A program made the position numbers and the translations under genes. DNA of 64,000 bases from the NCBI GenBank assembly GCA_956465555.1, contig OY101115.1, forward strand, positions 2,170,001 to 2,234,000, read 5' to 3'. Under the pieces are notes generated by a model. It saw only the letters and a list, made by a program, of their open reading frames with translations. It was not told the origin of the DNA and did no database searches. This DNA comes from Nitzschia sp. pyKryTriq1 (lineage: Eukaryota; Bacillariophyta; Bacillariophyceae; Bacillariales; Bacillariaceae). Position 1 is the stretch's first letter. Each line of letters opens with the position of its first letter. Of the stretch, positions 19,581 to 28,759 are shown piece after piece.

Positions 19581-19752
19581 ACCACGGTAAAATCACGTGC
19601 TATTTACTACAGTATGGTCTTGTGACGATCTTACCGCGGTGAAATCACGTGCTATTTGCTATTATTACTGTATTTCGTTCTTACCGCAGTGAAATGACGT
19701 GCTTCTTCCTATTATTATTTCGTTCTCACCGCGATGAAATCACATGCTGTTG
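19581..19752. repeat. Four degenerate tandem units with CACGTG-like core
   Basis: Units start at about 19581, 19633, 19683 and 19728 (spacing 52, 50 and 45). Each has ACCGCGGTGAAATCACGTGC or a close variant, often followed by a run of ATT and TTTCGTTCT. The first two keep the intact CACGTG hexamer, a common bZIP/bHLH target; the others have one change in it. Confidence 0.75.
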
Positions 19753-19943
19753 TGTGCAGAGCAATCAAGGAACTACTAATATCAATACAGTAGGTTATCT
19801 AAAGTATGGACTTGTACTAGTGTACGAGTAATTATCTTGCTTCATGCAACAATATCAATAGGTTTTATTTAGAGAGTATGTAGTGTAATTATCTTACTTC
19901 ATGCAAGGACACTTGAAAGGTTGATCTCCGTCCTTCAAGTATT

Positions 19944-22385
19944 TCATTTTTTCTGGGTGTAGTTGCTGTAAGCACCCAATCTTTTGCGTGACCTACTACG
20001 TAGAGGACAAACATTGTTCGAGAAATCATCTTTGTGGCTCATGATTGATTCTTCTTCGTCGTCATCTCCGCTGTCGGGATCCGGGTACGCAGGCCGATCC
20101 TGGTATGGAAGCCAAGTTATGAGCTTTTCCAGGTGCCGTGGATACTTTACAGAATACGAGGCTGGCGAATGACCTCTTGAATCCTTTCCTCTTTTCTGAA
20201 TCACACTTTTATCCGACAATTCCACAAGCAATTGGCTCAACCTTCGGGGAGCGATGTAATTTTTGTCTTGGTAAGTATCGTTATGTGCTTCCTGTATATC
20301 AGTCATTTCGAATGTTTCACCTGGATTTTTACATGCCAAGTCATACATGGTTCGCAGGACCCTTTGAACCTCAGCATTTTCGGAGTATTCTTTTCTGATA
20401 TCTTCTTCTTGCGAGTTGAGGGCTGCAGGAGTCTCGAAGGTAGTAAGAGTCTCCAACTCGTTTCTTTGGCCTTGAAGTTGACCTAGTTCACGGTTTGTGA
20501 ACCTCAAGAAGTTGGCCGTATCTTTAAATTCTTGGAGATTCCCACGGATCACGTCCACCAACTTTTCCCCTTCGTTGACCCTTCGTTGGACTTGGTCAAT
20601 GAAGTTTAAGGCTCGTTGAGCCATGGTAAAGTCGGTGGCTGTGGAAAGCAGCGTGACATGACCGAATCCATTTTGAGTCAGGATATTTTTGCCATTAAAT
20701 GTGGCTCGACCCATCGCCTGGATTACATTCATGGCGTTGTGACCTCGACCTAAAGAAAGAACAAAGTGCGTTGGCACTCTTTGGTCTGACCGATACGAGA
20801 TGCCTCGTTTCATTTTCGAAAAAGCGAAAACAAAAACTGGCATTTCCAGCCCTTGCTCTTCATCAATTATCTTGATGATCTCACCAATTTTCGTGCTATT
20901 CCCATACGGCAACCAATTTTCACCGGGAAGTTTCTTGCTAGGGCCGGCTCCCACGTTAATAACAACCACAATGCGCTTCCCCTCTAGCAAGTACTTCTCT
21001 TGAACTCTCTCTGCTTTTTCCTTAACGTTGTTGGCAGCAAAGACGCGTGGATTCGTACAGTCAAGCACCAGCACACCCCTACGCTTCTGGTCCGAACAGA
21101 GTGCATCATCGTAAAGACGAAGGACCTTTTCATTCGTAGACGGAATGAAATCATCATAACTATTGGATGTGCTTGCCAAATCGTCCATCTCCTCATTTCC
21201 TTCACTGCCCTCAGGGGTAACTTGTACTGGCACACCCTCCCCAATCTTAAGTTCGTTTTGTTTGAGCCGTACCGCCTTGCCAGCCACCATCAAAGGCTTC
21301 ATATCATGGATACCCATGTATTCCTCCTTTGTTTCAAGGGAAAACATAGGGATGTCGTTGTCCACGTCACATAGCAAAAGAAAAAGTGGGATCGGCGTTG
21401 CTGATATCATGACGCTGAGGCATGGATTCTTGGCCATCAGTCTGTCATATGCCATTTCCATTTTCTGGGATCTAGCATGGGTTCGATACATGGCATCGCA
21501 TTCATCTACAATCACCATGAACTTCCCACCAAATATTTCAAGTTGTTCGTCGACTCTTGCAATCTGATGGTAGGTATCTGCAATGACAATTGTACCAGAG
21601 CACTTCAAGGTAACCAAGATGATTTCCTTCCTTTTTTTGAAACCCCCCTTCACTTGACTGAGACAAACAATGTTCTCGGCTCCACTTGGAACAAAAGCTT
21701 GGAGCTTGCCTGATAGTTCTTTACTTTCGGCGACTCCCTTTGTAATTATGATGAGAGGAGATTCCTTCTGGAGGGCACACAATGTCATGAGCAGTGCCTT
21801 CAAGGAAGTTTTCCCTGCTTGGGTCTTGCCCGCAACGAGGAATGTCGTGGGAGAGCTTGGAATGCCAGGCTTGCGATTCAACTCGGCTGCTCGAGTTACA
21901 AAGCTTTTGTAATCAAAAGCGCCTAAGGAGTTCTTTAGTACGTCAGTTATTGCATTCTCGAGAATATCAATGTCTGACCGCAGCAGCTCTGGAGCAATAC
22001 TTTCGTAGACTTCTTGTAGCTCCTCGAGGGGAGGTTGGTAGTTCGGGCTGGCTGAAGCTCTTGCTTGATATAAATTTACGAGGCTTTGCCGGCCCTTTCT
22101 TTTCTGTTCTTCAGAGAATTCTTTCCATGCATCTTCTGTGAACTCGATGCAGAAGTTTGGCTTGCGGGAGTGTTTCTTGTCAAAATTCTCAGCCCACAAG
22201 ATGGTGTCAAGAAGAAAGTTTGCAAAATTCAACAATTCTTTCTCGAGATCGCCACTCCTGAGTCTTTCTTTCGCTGCAATCAAATTATCACTTGATAAGA
22301 TACCAGCAGCGACTACCTTCGCTTGTCTGGTTTTGGGAATTTCGGTAACATCGAAGATTGTTTGGAGCTCATCATCGGGCTCCAT
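19944..22385 (-). CDS. SF2 helicase / Z1-like ATPase
   Basis: The ATG at 22385 sits in a strong context (CAAAATGG) and gives 813 residues without introns. The N-terminal 175 residues are helical. The ATPase core follows, with Walker A AGKTQAGKTS at about 185-194, Walker B with DECD at 294-297, motif III SAT at 328-330, and a late arginine-finger-like QAMGRA preceded by SKMKRGISY. This order and the GKTQAGKT form resemble bacterial Z1-domain proteins, SF2 relatives found near DNA methyltransferases and nucleases, but the match is by eye. The C-terminal 150 residues look like a winged-helix fold (ISL-type helices near 'RRLSQLLVELSDKSVIQKRG') and end in an acidic then basic tail. It is divergent from, and 739 bases from, a cytosine methyltransferase gene, so a joint role in DNA modification is plausible. 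No nuclease motif is evident. Confidence 0.82.
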   Translation of the reverse strand: MEPDDELQTIFDVTEIPKTRQAKVVAAGILSSDNLIAAKERLRSGDLEKELLNFANFLLDTILWAENFDKKHSRKPNFCIEFTEDAWKEFSEEQKRKGRQSLVNLYQARASASPNYQPPLEELQEVYESIAPELLRSDIDILENAITDVLKNSLGAFDYKSFVTRAAELNRKPGIPSSPTTFLVAGKTQAGKTSLKALLMTLCALQKESPLIIITKGVAESKELSGKLQAFVPSGAENIVCLSQVKGGFKKRKEIILVTLKCSGTIVIADTYHQIARVDEQLEIFGGKFMVIVDECDAMYRTHARSQKMEMAYDRLMAKNPCLSVMISATPIPLFLLLCDVDNDIPMFSLETKEEYMGIHDMKPLMVAGKAVRLKQNELKIGEGVPVQVTPEGSEGNEEMDDLASTSNSYDDFIPSTNEKVLRLYDDALCSDQKRRGVLVLDCTNPRVFAANNVKEKAERVQEKYLLEGKRIVVVINVGAGPSKKLPGENWLPYGNSTKIGEIIKIIDEEQGLEMPVFVFAFSKMKRGISYRSDQRVPTHFVLSLGRGHNAMNVIQAMGRATFNGKNILTQNGFGHVTLLSTATDFTMAQRALNFIDQVQRRVNEGEKLVDVIRGNLQEFKDTANFLRFTNRELGQLQGQRNELETLTTFETPAALNSQEEDIRKEYSENAEVQRVLRTMYDLACKNPGETFEMTDIQEAHNDTYQDKNYIAPRRLSQLLVELSDKSVIQKRGKDSRGHSPASYSVKYPRHLEKLITWLPYQDRPAYPDPDSGDDDEEESIMSHKDDFSNNVCPLRSRSRKRLGAYSNYTQKK

Positions 22386-23124
22386 TTTGATATTTCGACA
22401 ACGTATGAATACTCGTGGATGGCAGAGCTCAGTGCGCAACTATGACTTGCAGCAACTATTCGGACCGACCGAATTAGTATGCATCGCGTAATAGCGAGGA
22501 CGATGCTTCGACATCCGTCGGGCTGCCCATTCCAAATCGCCGACGATCGCCTTCACAGCCAGCGGCATCATCATCAAAGATCTGCTTCTGGCTTCTTGAC
22601 GTTTTGGATACTTTTTCGGTGATGACCAAAAAGATACGTCTAGAGCAAGCACCTCTGCTTCCGCATGCCGATGAACGTTATTTGATCGGATGACAAATTA
22701 CAAATTACGCTGGGAGGATCTTTTGATGGATCGTCAAAGATACATACCGTACTTGTACAGTACCAATACCGGTACAGTACCAGTACCTGTTCGTACAGTA
22801 CCGGTGAACACAAGATCTCCGCACGCGCGCTCATATTTATTTACACGAACGGCGAGCTCGTGTATTGTGACTCATTTTGCAGACCAGCGCCCCTTTTTCG
22901 GCTTGCTTTCGAACCGCGAGCTCGTTTATTGTGACCCATTTTGCAGATGAAGTATAAGATACTTTTTTCGTATCTTGTCATCATCTGGACATGCATGGGA
23001 GGAGAAGGGAGGAGTCATCTACCCCCTGCATGCGATGGGCCGAGGCGAAGGGTCCTATTGCAAATACTGTCCATCAGTATGGTGCACCGCGGAGCATCAC
23101 TTGCATTACCGGTAGTAAGCAACC
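22386..23124. promoter_or_regulatory. Shared divergent promoter region of helicase and methyltransferase genes
   Basis: The two genes read away from each other here. The region contains a GTAC-palindrome cluster (about 22745-22806) and a 38-base direct repeat at 22846-22883 and 22910-22947. The first repeat copy contains TGACTCA, a standard bZIP (AP-1/GCN4) site, changed to TGACCCA in the second. A co-regulated pair is a reasonable inference. Confidence 0.55.
22846..22947. repeat. 38-bp direct repeat, two copies
   Basis: 22846-22883 and 22910-22947 agree except at three positions, 64 bases apart. The core is GCGAGCTCGT followed by TATTGTGAC and CATTTTGCAGA. Confidence 0.8.
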
Positions 23125-25662
23125 ATGGGCGGTAGCAAAAAGAAGTCAAGACACGCCGCTCGGGACGAGAGGCAAGTGGACGTACAAGTAGAAGTGGAAG
23201 CGTTGAAGTGTGACGTTCAAAATGTACGCGCTGCTTTCCCACAGAAATATCAATTCCTTGAAAACTGGAATCTAGAGAAGTTCAAATATTGTGGCAAGGC
23301 CGATGACTCATCGCAACATTATAGTGAAGATGAGGCGAGGAGCTCTGTGGACGAAGTGAATGATGTAGCAAGGCGTTCTGAACAAAAGCGATCTACTAAG
23401 AAAGCGACTCGAGGACTCGATCAAGCTGAGCGAGGGACAAGCTATCAACACGAAAACAAGATACACCAAGACACTGGACATCATGTTAACACGATGTTGG
23501 CACCTAACTCGAAAGTTCAGGGTGTGTCATTTGATTCGGAGTCGGATTCCAACGTGGATAATTCGGAGAAGGATGCAGCGAAAAACGATATCTCATCTCT
23601 GGATGGCAATAACGGGCTGGTACTGCGAACAGTTTCCAAAGAAAATCCAAAGCGAAATGTCCATCCCTCGCCCATTGCATTAGATTCCGACGATAGTTCG
23701 TCTCTCGTAGCAGCGACATACCATGATGAAGCAGAGGAACAGGGGAGCGGATCGGCAGTGGAGTCGAATGAAGAATCGAATAGAACTTCTCATTTTACAT
23801 CTATTGATTCTGACTCTTCTGACGATGATCTCGCTGGGGTAAGTGATACCAACAACGAGAGCTCGTCCTTTGCTCGATCAATGGATCACAACGGCAGCAA
23901 AGAGGGGCAAGACAGTTTGTTGGCATTGGCTTCCCCTTTAGAAAATTCATCAAACCAGAATACAGATGATCCATCCGTTGACTCGGATGCTGATGAAGAT
24001 CTTGCTGTAGGGGAGCAAGAAAAGTCAAATAAGGGATTCAAGCGACGTAGAATTGAAATCGAAAGCGATGAGGAAGGGGACGAAGATCCATACGGAATGC
24101 GGTTGGAGGAAGAACTATGCAATTTCTCAGAAGAATCTTCTTTTGAAAGGGGGTCAGAGGAAGCGCTTGATCGTCGGGATATTGAGCTGGAATTCGGCCG
24201 TATTAGACGAAGCAAGTTGTCGATGGCCCTCCAAGGATTTAGAGCCAAGGTGGGAGTGCTGAGAGGAGATCATCACGGCACAGAGCATGGATTGTCGGAA
24301 TGGGGTCTCGCACCGACGATTCCAGATCGACTATTTGCAAATTGCAATGGCAAAACTTTTGTTAAAGGCCGCTGCTACCAGTACAGCGAGACGACAGAAG
24401 GCTCCACCATCGATGCCGTCGTTGGTATCATTAGATTTCTTTCGGATGATGAAGCGCAATGTGTGCTTATTGTCAAATTTTCCGAGACTTTCCTGGGCGA
24501 TTTTGATACCGGGCATACCTCAGCTTCTCATGTGCAGGTCTACGAGGAAATCCCTCCCCTTTCTTTGACGAACTTTGGAGACCAGCAACATTTTGCTATT
24601 CCAAACCTGGTGTATGAACCACAGACCACGGTGGGACCAGGGACTTGGCAACGGTTCAGCTATTTTATCTCCAATCCGAAGCCAATCAGACATGGTCGAC
24701 GCGAGACCATACGGTCCCTAGAGCTTTTCGCGGGGTGCGGTGGAATGAGTTTGGGCTTCAAAAAAGCCGGATTCGAAGCAGTGAAACTTGTTGAGAAGGA
24801 CGCTGCTGCTGTAGAAACTTTGATGACCAATGGTCAAAGCGAGGACTCCATATATCATGGCGACGTCATGGATTTCTTGAAATGGTGTAAGGCAGACGTA
24901 GCAATCAAAGAGAAATTGGGCCGAATTGACGTGCTCCACGCATCGCCCCCTTGCCAAGGATTCTCTGGGGCGAATCGGTTTGGAGGAAAGAACGACAAGG
25001 CCAACAACGAACTATCTCTTGTGTTCGTCGATTTTGTTGAGATGTTCATGCCCGCGATAGCATGCTTCGAAAATGTGATGGGAATGTGGCGGCGGAGGCA
25101 CATCCAATACTTGCATAACATTGTCGGTCGATTGATGAGACTAGGATATAACGTTCGATGCTGCTCGCTCAAAGCACACGAGTATGGAGACCCTCAGAAG
25201 CGCGAGCGCTTGTTCCTTTTTGCTGCCAAACAATCTATTCCGCTCCCTCGGGTTCCACAAAGGACGTACGGCGAGGGTCGTGACTATGCTAACTATGTGA
25301 CGGTCAAAGATGTATTGTCCATATTGAGTACCTGCGACACTTCGAGCATTCCCAATATGACTGGTAAATCAACTTCTCTGCAACCCGGAGAGCATGGAGT
25401 AGTCCGCCTCGATGCTTCCGGTACAGCTCCAACTATTCGAGCAAAATCCATTCCTCCTGTACATTTCAGCGAAGATAGATGCATCAACGTTCGAGAAGCC
25501 GCTCTGCTGCAGTCTTTCCCTCTCCGATATAAATTTTGCGGCACGCCCACTGAGCAGTATCAACAGGTCGGAAATGCCGTGCCCATTGAATTGGCAACGG
25601 CGGTTGCTCATAGTTTGCGAGAAGCGCTGGCGTTTTACTATGAGGAATCCAGATTGGTCTAA
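23125..25662 (+). CDS. DNA (cytosine-5)-methyltransferase
   Basis: This enzyme transfers methyl from S-adenosylmethionine to C5 of cytosine in DNA. The ATG at 23125 (CAACCATGG) gives 845 residues with no intron. Residues 1 to about 370 are acidic, Ser/Asp/Glu-rich and disordered, with a basic patch (KRRRIE). A possible BAH-like or reader region lies at about 390-500. The catalytic domain starts near 530: motif I LELFAGCGGMSLGF, motif IV SPPCQGFSG near 608 with the catalytic Cys, motif VI ENV near 648, motif VIII QKRERLF, and motif X GNAVP near 815. The target-recognition segment is short. The catalytic part looks bacterial-like, while the N-terminus looks eukaryotic. I see no SNF2 domain, so it is not a DNMT5. 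It shares a divergent promoter with the SF2/Z1-like ATPase, suggesting a functional pair. Subfamily assignment needs a tree. Confidence 0.93.
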   Translation: MGGSKKKSRHAARDERQVDVQVEVEALKCDVQNVRAAFPQKYQFLENWNLEKFKYCGKADDSSQHYSEDEARSSVDEVNDVARRSEQKRSTKKATRGLDQAERGTSYQHENKIHQDTGHHVNTMLAPNSKVQGVSFDSESDSNVDNSEKDAAKNDISSLDGNNGLVLRTVSKENPKRNVHPSPIALDSDDSSSLVAATYHDEAEEQGSGSAVESNEESNRTSHFTSIDSDSSDDDLAGVSDTNNESSSFARSMDHNGSKEGQDSLLALASPLENSSNQNTDDPSVDSDADEDLAVGEQEKSNKGFKRRRIEIESDEEGDEDPYGMRLEEELCNFSEESSFERGSEEALDRRDIELEFGRIRRSKLSMALQGFRAKVGVLRGDHHGTEHGLSEWGLAPTIPDRLFANCNGKTFVKGRCYQYSETTEGSTIDAVVGIIRFLSDDEAQCVLIVKFSETFLGDFDTGHTSASHVQVYEEIPPLSLTNFGDQQHFAIPNLVYEPQTTVGPGTWQRFSYFISNPKPIRHGRRETIRSLELFAGCGGMSLGFKKAGFEAVKLVEKDAAAVETLMTNGQSEDSIYHGDVMDFLKWCKADVAIKEKLGRIDVLHASPPCQGFSGANRFGGKNDKANNELSLVFVDFVEMFMPAIACFENVMGMWRRRHIQYLHNIVGRLMRLGYNVRCCSLKAHEYGDPQKRERLFLFAAKQSIPLPRVPQRTYGEGRDYANYVTVKDVLSILSTCDTSSIPNMTGKSTSLQPGEHGVVRLDASGTAPTIRAKSIPPVHFSEDRCINVREAALLQSFPLRYKFCGTPTEQYQQVGNAVPIELATAVAHSLREALAFYYEESRLV

Positions 25663-25870
25663 TGGATTGAGGATAAATCCCTAACCATCCGCATGAATCT
25701 CTCGAAGCCAGGATATTGGAAATGAATTATGCCGCAGCAGACGCAATAAGAAACAGAAGGAATTGTAAAGGATCGATTCATCTACGTCTTCTCCTTCCCT
25801 CCACTCCACAGTGGTATCGAGACGAGTGCCACTGCTCCTATCAGAATTGCTCCACACACTGATGATACAG

Positions 25871-26902
25871 TTTTGAAGTTCCTCACCCAAACGGTTCGCA
25901 ACATTACAATACCAGTGATGGCCGATTTTTGTTTATTCTGCCCTGGGAGGGTCACACTTTGGTGGGTACAACCGATCAGTTAGGTCCTGCTCAAACGTCA
26001 CCTGTTGCCCCCGAAGATGATATCGAATGGTTGCTGAAAGAAAGTTCCAAATATTTGACACCCGACTTGGAGTTTCGCCGAAGCGACGTGCTGAGCGCCT
26101 GGCGTGGATGGAGACCCCTAGCCGCTGACCCCCATGCGGCTCCTGGCGCCCCCGCCTCTCGGGATCATGTGATTTCGGAAAACCCTGATAGTGGAGTGAT
26201 TTTTATTGCAGGAGGAAAGTGGACAACATGGAGAGAAGTGGCCGAGGAAGTGACTGACCGCGTCTTCGGAGTGCAGGGTCCCCACTGCAAAACTTTGGAT
26301 ATCAAACTGTTTGGAGGAGAGGGATGTAAGTCTCACGATCACACTACCAAGAATCCCGAGTGAATGTCATTTTTGGACACCCCGATGACTCACAGTTGAA
26401 CGTTTTTCCTCCATAACCGTAGATACCAAGACCTTGCCCATTCAATTAATTCAAAAGTACGATATTTCTGAGACAGTGGCCAAGCACTTGGCCAAGACTT
26501 ATGGCAGCCGTGCCTGGGAGGTTTGTGAGCTCGCCGACTCGATACCGAATGGGAAGCAACAGCTTTTGAAAAATTACCCTTACCTTATGGTGGATGTTGT
26601 TTGGGCGTGTCGTGAATACGCTTGCACGCTTGAGGATGTACTGAGTCGAAGGACGCGGTTGGCGTTTTTGAACAAGGAGGCTGCCATGAAAGTTATTCCG
26701 ATCGTTGCCGATATCATGGCGAAAGAGCTGGGATGCCATGAAAGTGATTCCGATCGTTGCCGATATCATGGCGAAAGAGCTGGGATGGAGTAAGGAAGTC
26801 AAGAAAACACAAAGTATGGCTGCCGAAGAGTATGTGAGTTCATATGCCGGGCAACTTCCAGAGGTTACAACAGAGGACGAGGCAAAGTCGGCCTTCGGAT
26901 AG
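25871..26902 (+). pseudogene. Truncated FAD-dependent glycerol-3-phosphate dehydrogenase
   Basis: Only the C-terminal half of a mitochondrial-type (GPD2/GlpD) enzyme is present. Homology begins near 25871, after an acceptor-like ACAG, with sequence reading FLFILPWEGHTLVGTTDQ and then RRSDVLSAWRGWRPLA and IAGGKWTTWREVAEE. All of these are landmarks of the family. A normal intron at 26326-26422 (GTAAGT...CCGTAG) joins the next exon, which starts TKTLPIQLIQKYDISE and runs through RRTRLAFLN. A 52-base tandem duplication (26682-26785) then shifts the frame and ends the protein early; without it, about 33 more residues would follow to 26902. The FAD-binding N-terminal half is absent upstream, where the methyltransferase gene ends at 25662. 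A host-gene relic is the best reading. Confidence 0.8.
26682..26785 (+). repeat. 52-bp tandem duplication inside the dehydrogenase relic
   Basis: Copy 1 is 26682-26733 and copy 2 is 26734-26785, identical except for one T to G change. Because 52 is not a multiple of three, the duplication shifts the reading frame. The near identity means it is recent or an assembly artefact. Confidence 0.9.
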
Positions 26903-27154
26903 GAGACATCTTTCGAAAGTTGAAGTTGAAAAATTGGGTTCTTTTTGTTATCGCTGGCGTCTCTTTCAGGTAGTTCAGATTCAGTGAAAAGAAGTGGTCA
27001 GGAACTGAAGGTACTGCGTGAGAGTATCATGATTCAAGTGGTTTATAGTGAAAGTGAAATGAAACACGTGTGTGGGATTGATTTAGAGAGTGTCGTACGA
27101 AAGAATCATTCGAACCCTTCATTCTCAACTCCGTCATGATTCCTTTTATAGATT

Positions 27155-28120
27155 TTATAGCGATTCCCAGTACTCGGCTGCCTTCGGGGCCAGGTCGGCC
27201 ATTAGTTCCCAAAGTTTCTTTCTTTCGTTTCTATCGTAAGATTCAGACGCCCTCCGTGGCGTCTTATACGTGAAGTATTGACCAGAAACATCCTCCACTT
27301 CTGGACTTGTGCATAACCAAGTCTCATCTAAAGCATCCTCAACGTCGATACCGATCCTACCCCATCCAGCCAAGAGCATTTTGGTATTCACCGTACCGGG
27401 GTCGAGACAGTTGCACGTTATGCGGTCAGGGCCGATCCCTGCCGCTTTCAACCTATCGGCAAACTCCATAGTTAGCATGGCATCGAGCAGCTTCGATTCA
27501 CTGTATGCAGCATGAGCGCTGTAGTTACGTCTACCATACGAGAGATCCTCCCAATCCCGAATAGATCTACATTGGGAAACCGAAGAGGCTATGACAATTC
27601 GACTCTTTGCTTCCAAGAGCTTTTCCAGTAGAAGCGAAGTGATGACGAAGGGAGCCAGAACATTGACTGCGAGAGTGAGTTCCAGTCCATCGGGTGTCAG
27701 GATGAGGTCCTCAGAATAAACACCTGCATTGTTCATCAAGACTTGGAGTTTCAGGTTCCGTTCTTGGCATTTAGCCATTGCTTCACCAACAAGCTTTTCA
27801 CAGCCGGTCACGGTGCAAATGTCCTGCGCTGGTAACGGTATGATCAACGAAGTAGACGAAGATCGTTCCTGTTGAAATTTCGTGATTGCTTTCACGGCGG
27901 ATTCGATCCTGCGTTCATCTCGTCCATGGACGAGTACATTAAAGCCTTTGGCCGCAAGGTTTTTGGCAGTGACGAGTCCAATGCCATCGGTGGAACCCGT
28001 TACGAGTGCCGTCTTCTCGCTGGCCAGAACGTGCCCTCCAACTGAAAGAATGGTGTGGCCGAGAATCAAAGAAAAAGATACAAGAAAATGAAAGAATGAT
28101 CCAACCAGGAAAAATAACAT
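27155..28120 (-). CDS. Short-chain dehydrogenase/reductase, retinol-dehydrogenase-like
   Basis: The ATG at 28120 gives 321 residues, no intron. A hydrophobic N-terminal helix (first 30 residues) suggests a membrane anchor or signal. The Rossmann fold follows: cofactor motif TGSTDGIG near residue 41, NNAG near 130, and the catalytic YSESK near 208. An Arg in the second strand region (HGRDER) hints at NADP preference. The order and the CLDPGTVNTKM motif after the active site match SDR proteins of the RDH/WWOX-like group, which reduce or oxidise alcohols and carbonyls. The substrate cannot be told from sequence. Confidence 0.9.
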   Translation of the reverse strand: MLFFLVGSFFHFLVSFSLILGHTILSVGGHVLASEKTALVTGSTDGIGLVTAKNLAAKGFNVLVHGRDERRIESAVKAITKFQQERSSSTSLIIPLPAQDICTVTGCEKLVGEAMAKCQERNLKLQVLMNNAGVYSEDLILTPDGLELTLAVNVLAPFVITSLLLEKLLEAKSRIVIASSVSQCRSIRDWEDLSYGRRNYSAHAAYSESKLLDAMLTMEFADRLKAAGIGPDRITCNCLDPGTVNTKMLLAGWGRIGIDVEDALDETWLCTSPEVEDVSGQYFTYKTPRRASESYDRNERKKLWELMADLAPKAAEYWESL

Positions 28121-28759
28121 ACTCCTATGCTCTTTCTCAAGAGATGGTCAGTCAAGATAAGAGATGAGGACTCTTTTGGGGCGACCATGTGAAGCAGGCA
28201 AGAAGTTACTGTAGTTGAGCAGAAGATGATGATGGATCTTCACTACCGGTACACACTGGAATCGGTAACGGTACCGCGTACAAGTACCAAGTATACCTGG
28301 TACAGTACAAGTACGGTACTGTACGAGTTCACGTACCTATGAGATCGTTTTTGAAGCGAACGAAGTAAAAGGCAAGTAAAAGATCGCACCGCGGGGGGGC
28401 GGTGCAAGCAGACCCCCTTTGAGGGGGACGTTTTAGGGGATTTGAAAATAGGACCTCGGTCAACATGGAGGATCGATGATGATGATTCCAGATTCCATTC
28501 ATTTCATCCAATCAGAACTCCGCAACTGCAACTGCGGACAGCCATCCACATCATGAAACACCATGATCACAAAATCTGGTCTGTACCATACTACCGGTCG
28601 GTAGTAGTAGCCTGTAGCCTGTATCTTTCTCACTTTTCTTTTACGACTCTCTAGAGAGAGCTTCTATTAGAGAGTCTATACTCATACGATTTTGTCAACG
28701 CCTTGAGGCTTACCGTCAATCTAGTCTAGTAGCAATACTACACTACACAACACAACAAA
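28121..28759. other. Divergent intergenic region
   Basis: This gap should contain promoters of the SDR gene (minus) and NSUN2-like gene (plus). GTAC palindromes are dense from about 28240 to 28335. A C/G-rich patch near 28390-28430 has a short GGGGG/CCCCC complementarity that could fold. No gene seen. Confidence 0.5.

Larger units (their letters stand above)
18915..19943. other. Intergenic region with two repeat families
   Basis: This kilobase lies upstream of the small membrane-protein gene and downstream of the helicase-like gene. It holds a 26-base direct repeat (19183 and 19249) and four degenerate tandem units with a CACGTG-type core (19581-19752). I see no gene; a minus-strand frame at 19145-19384 merely translates the direct repeat. 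Confidence 0.55.
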
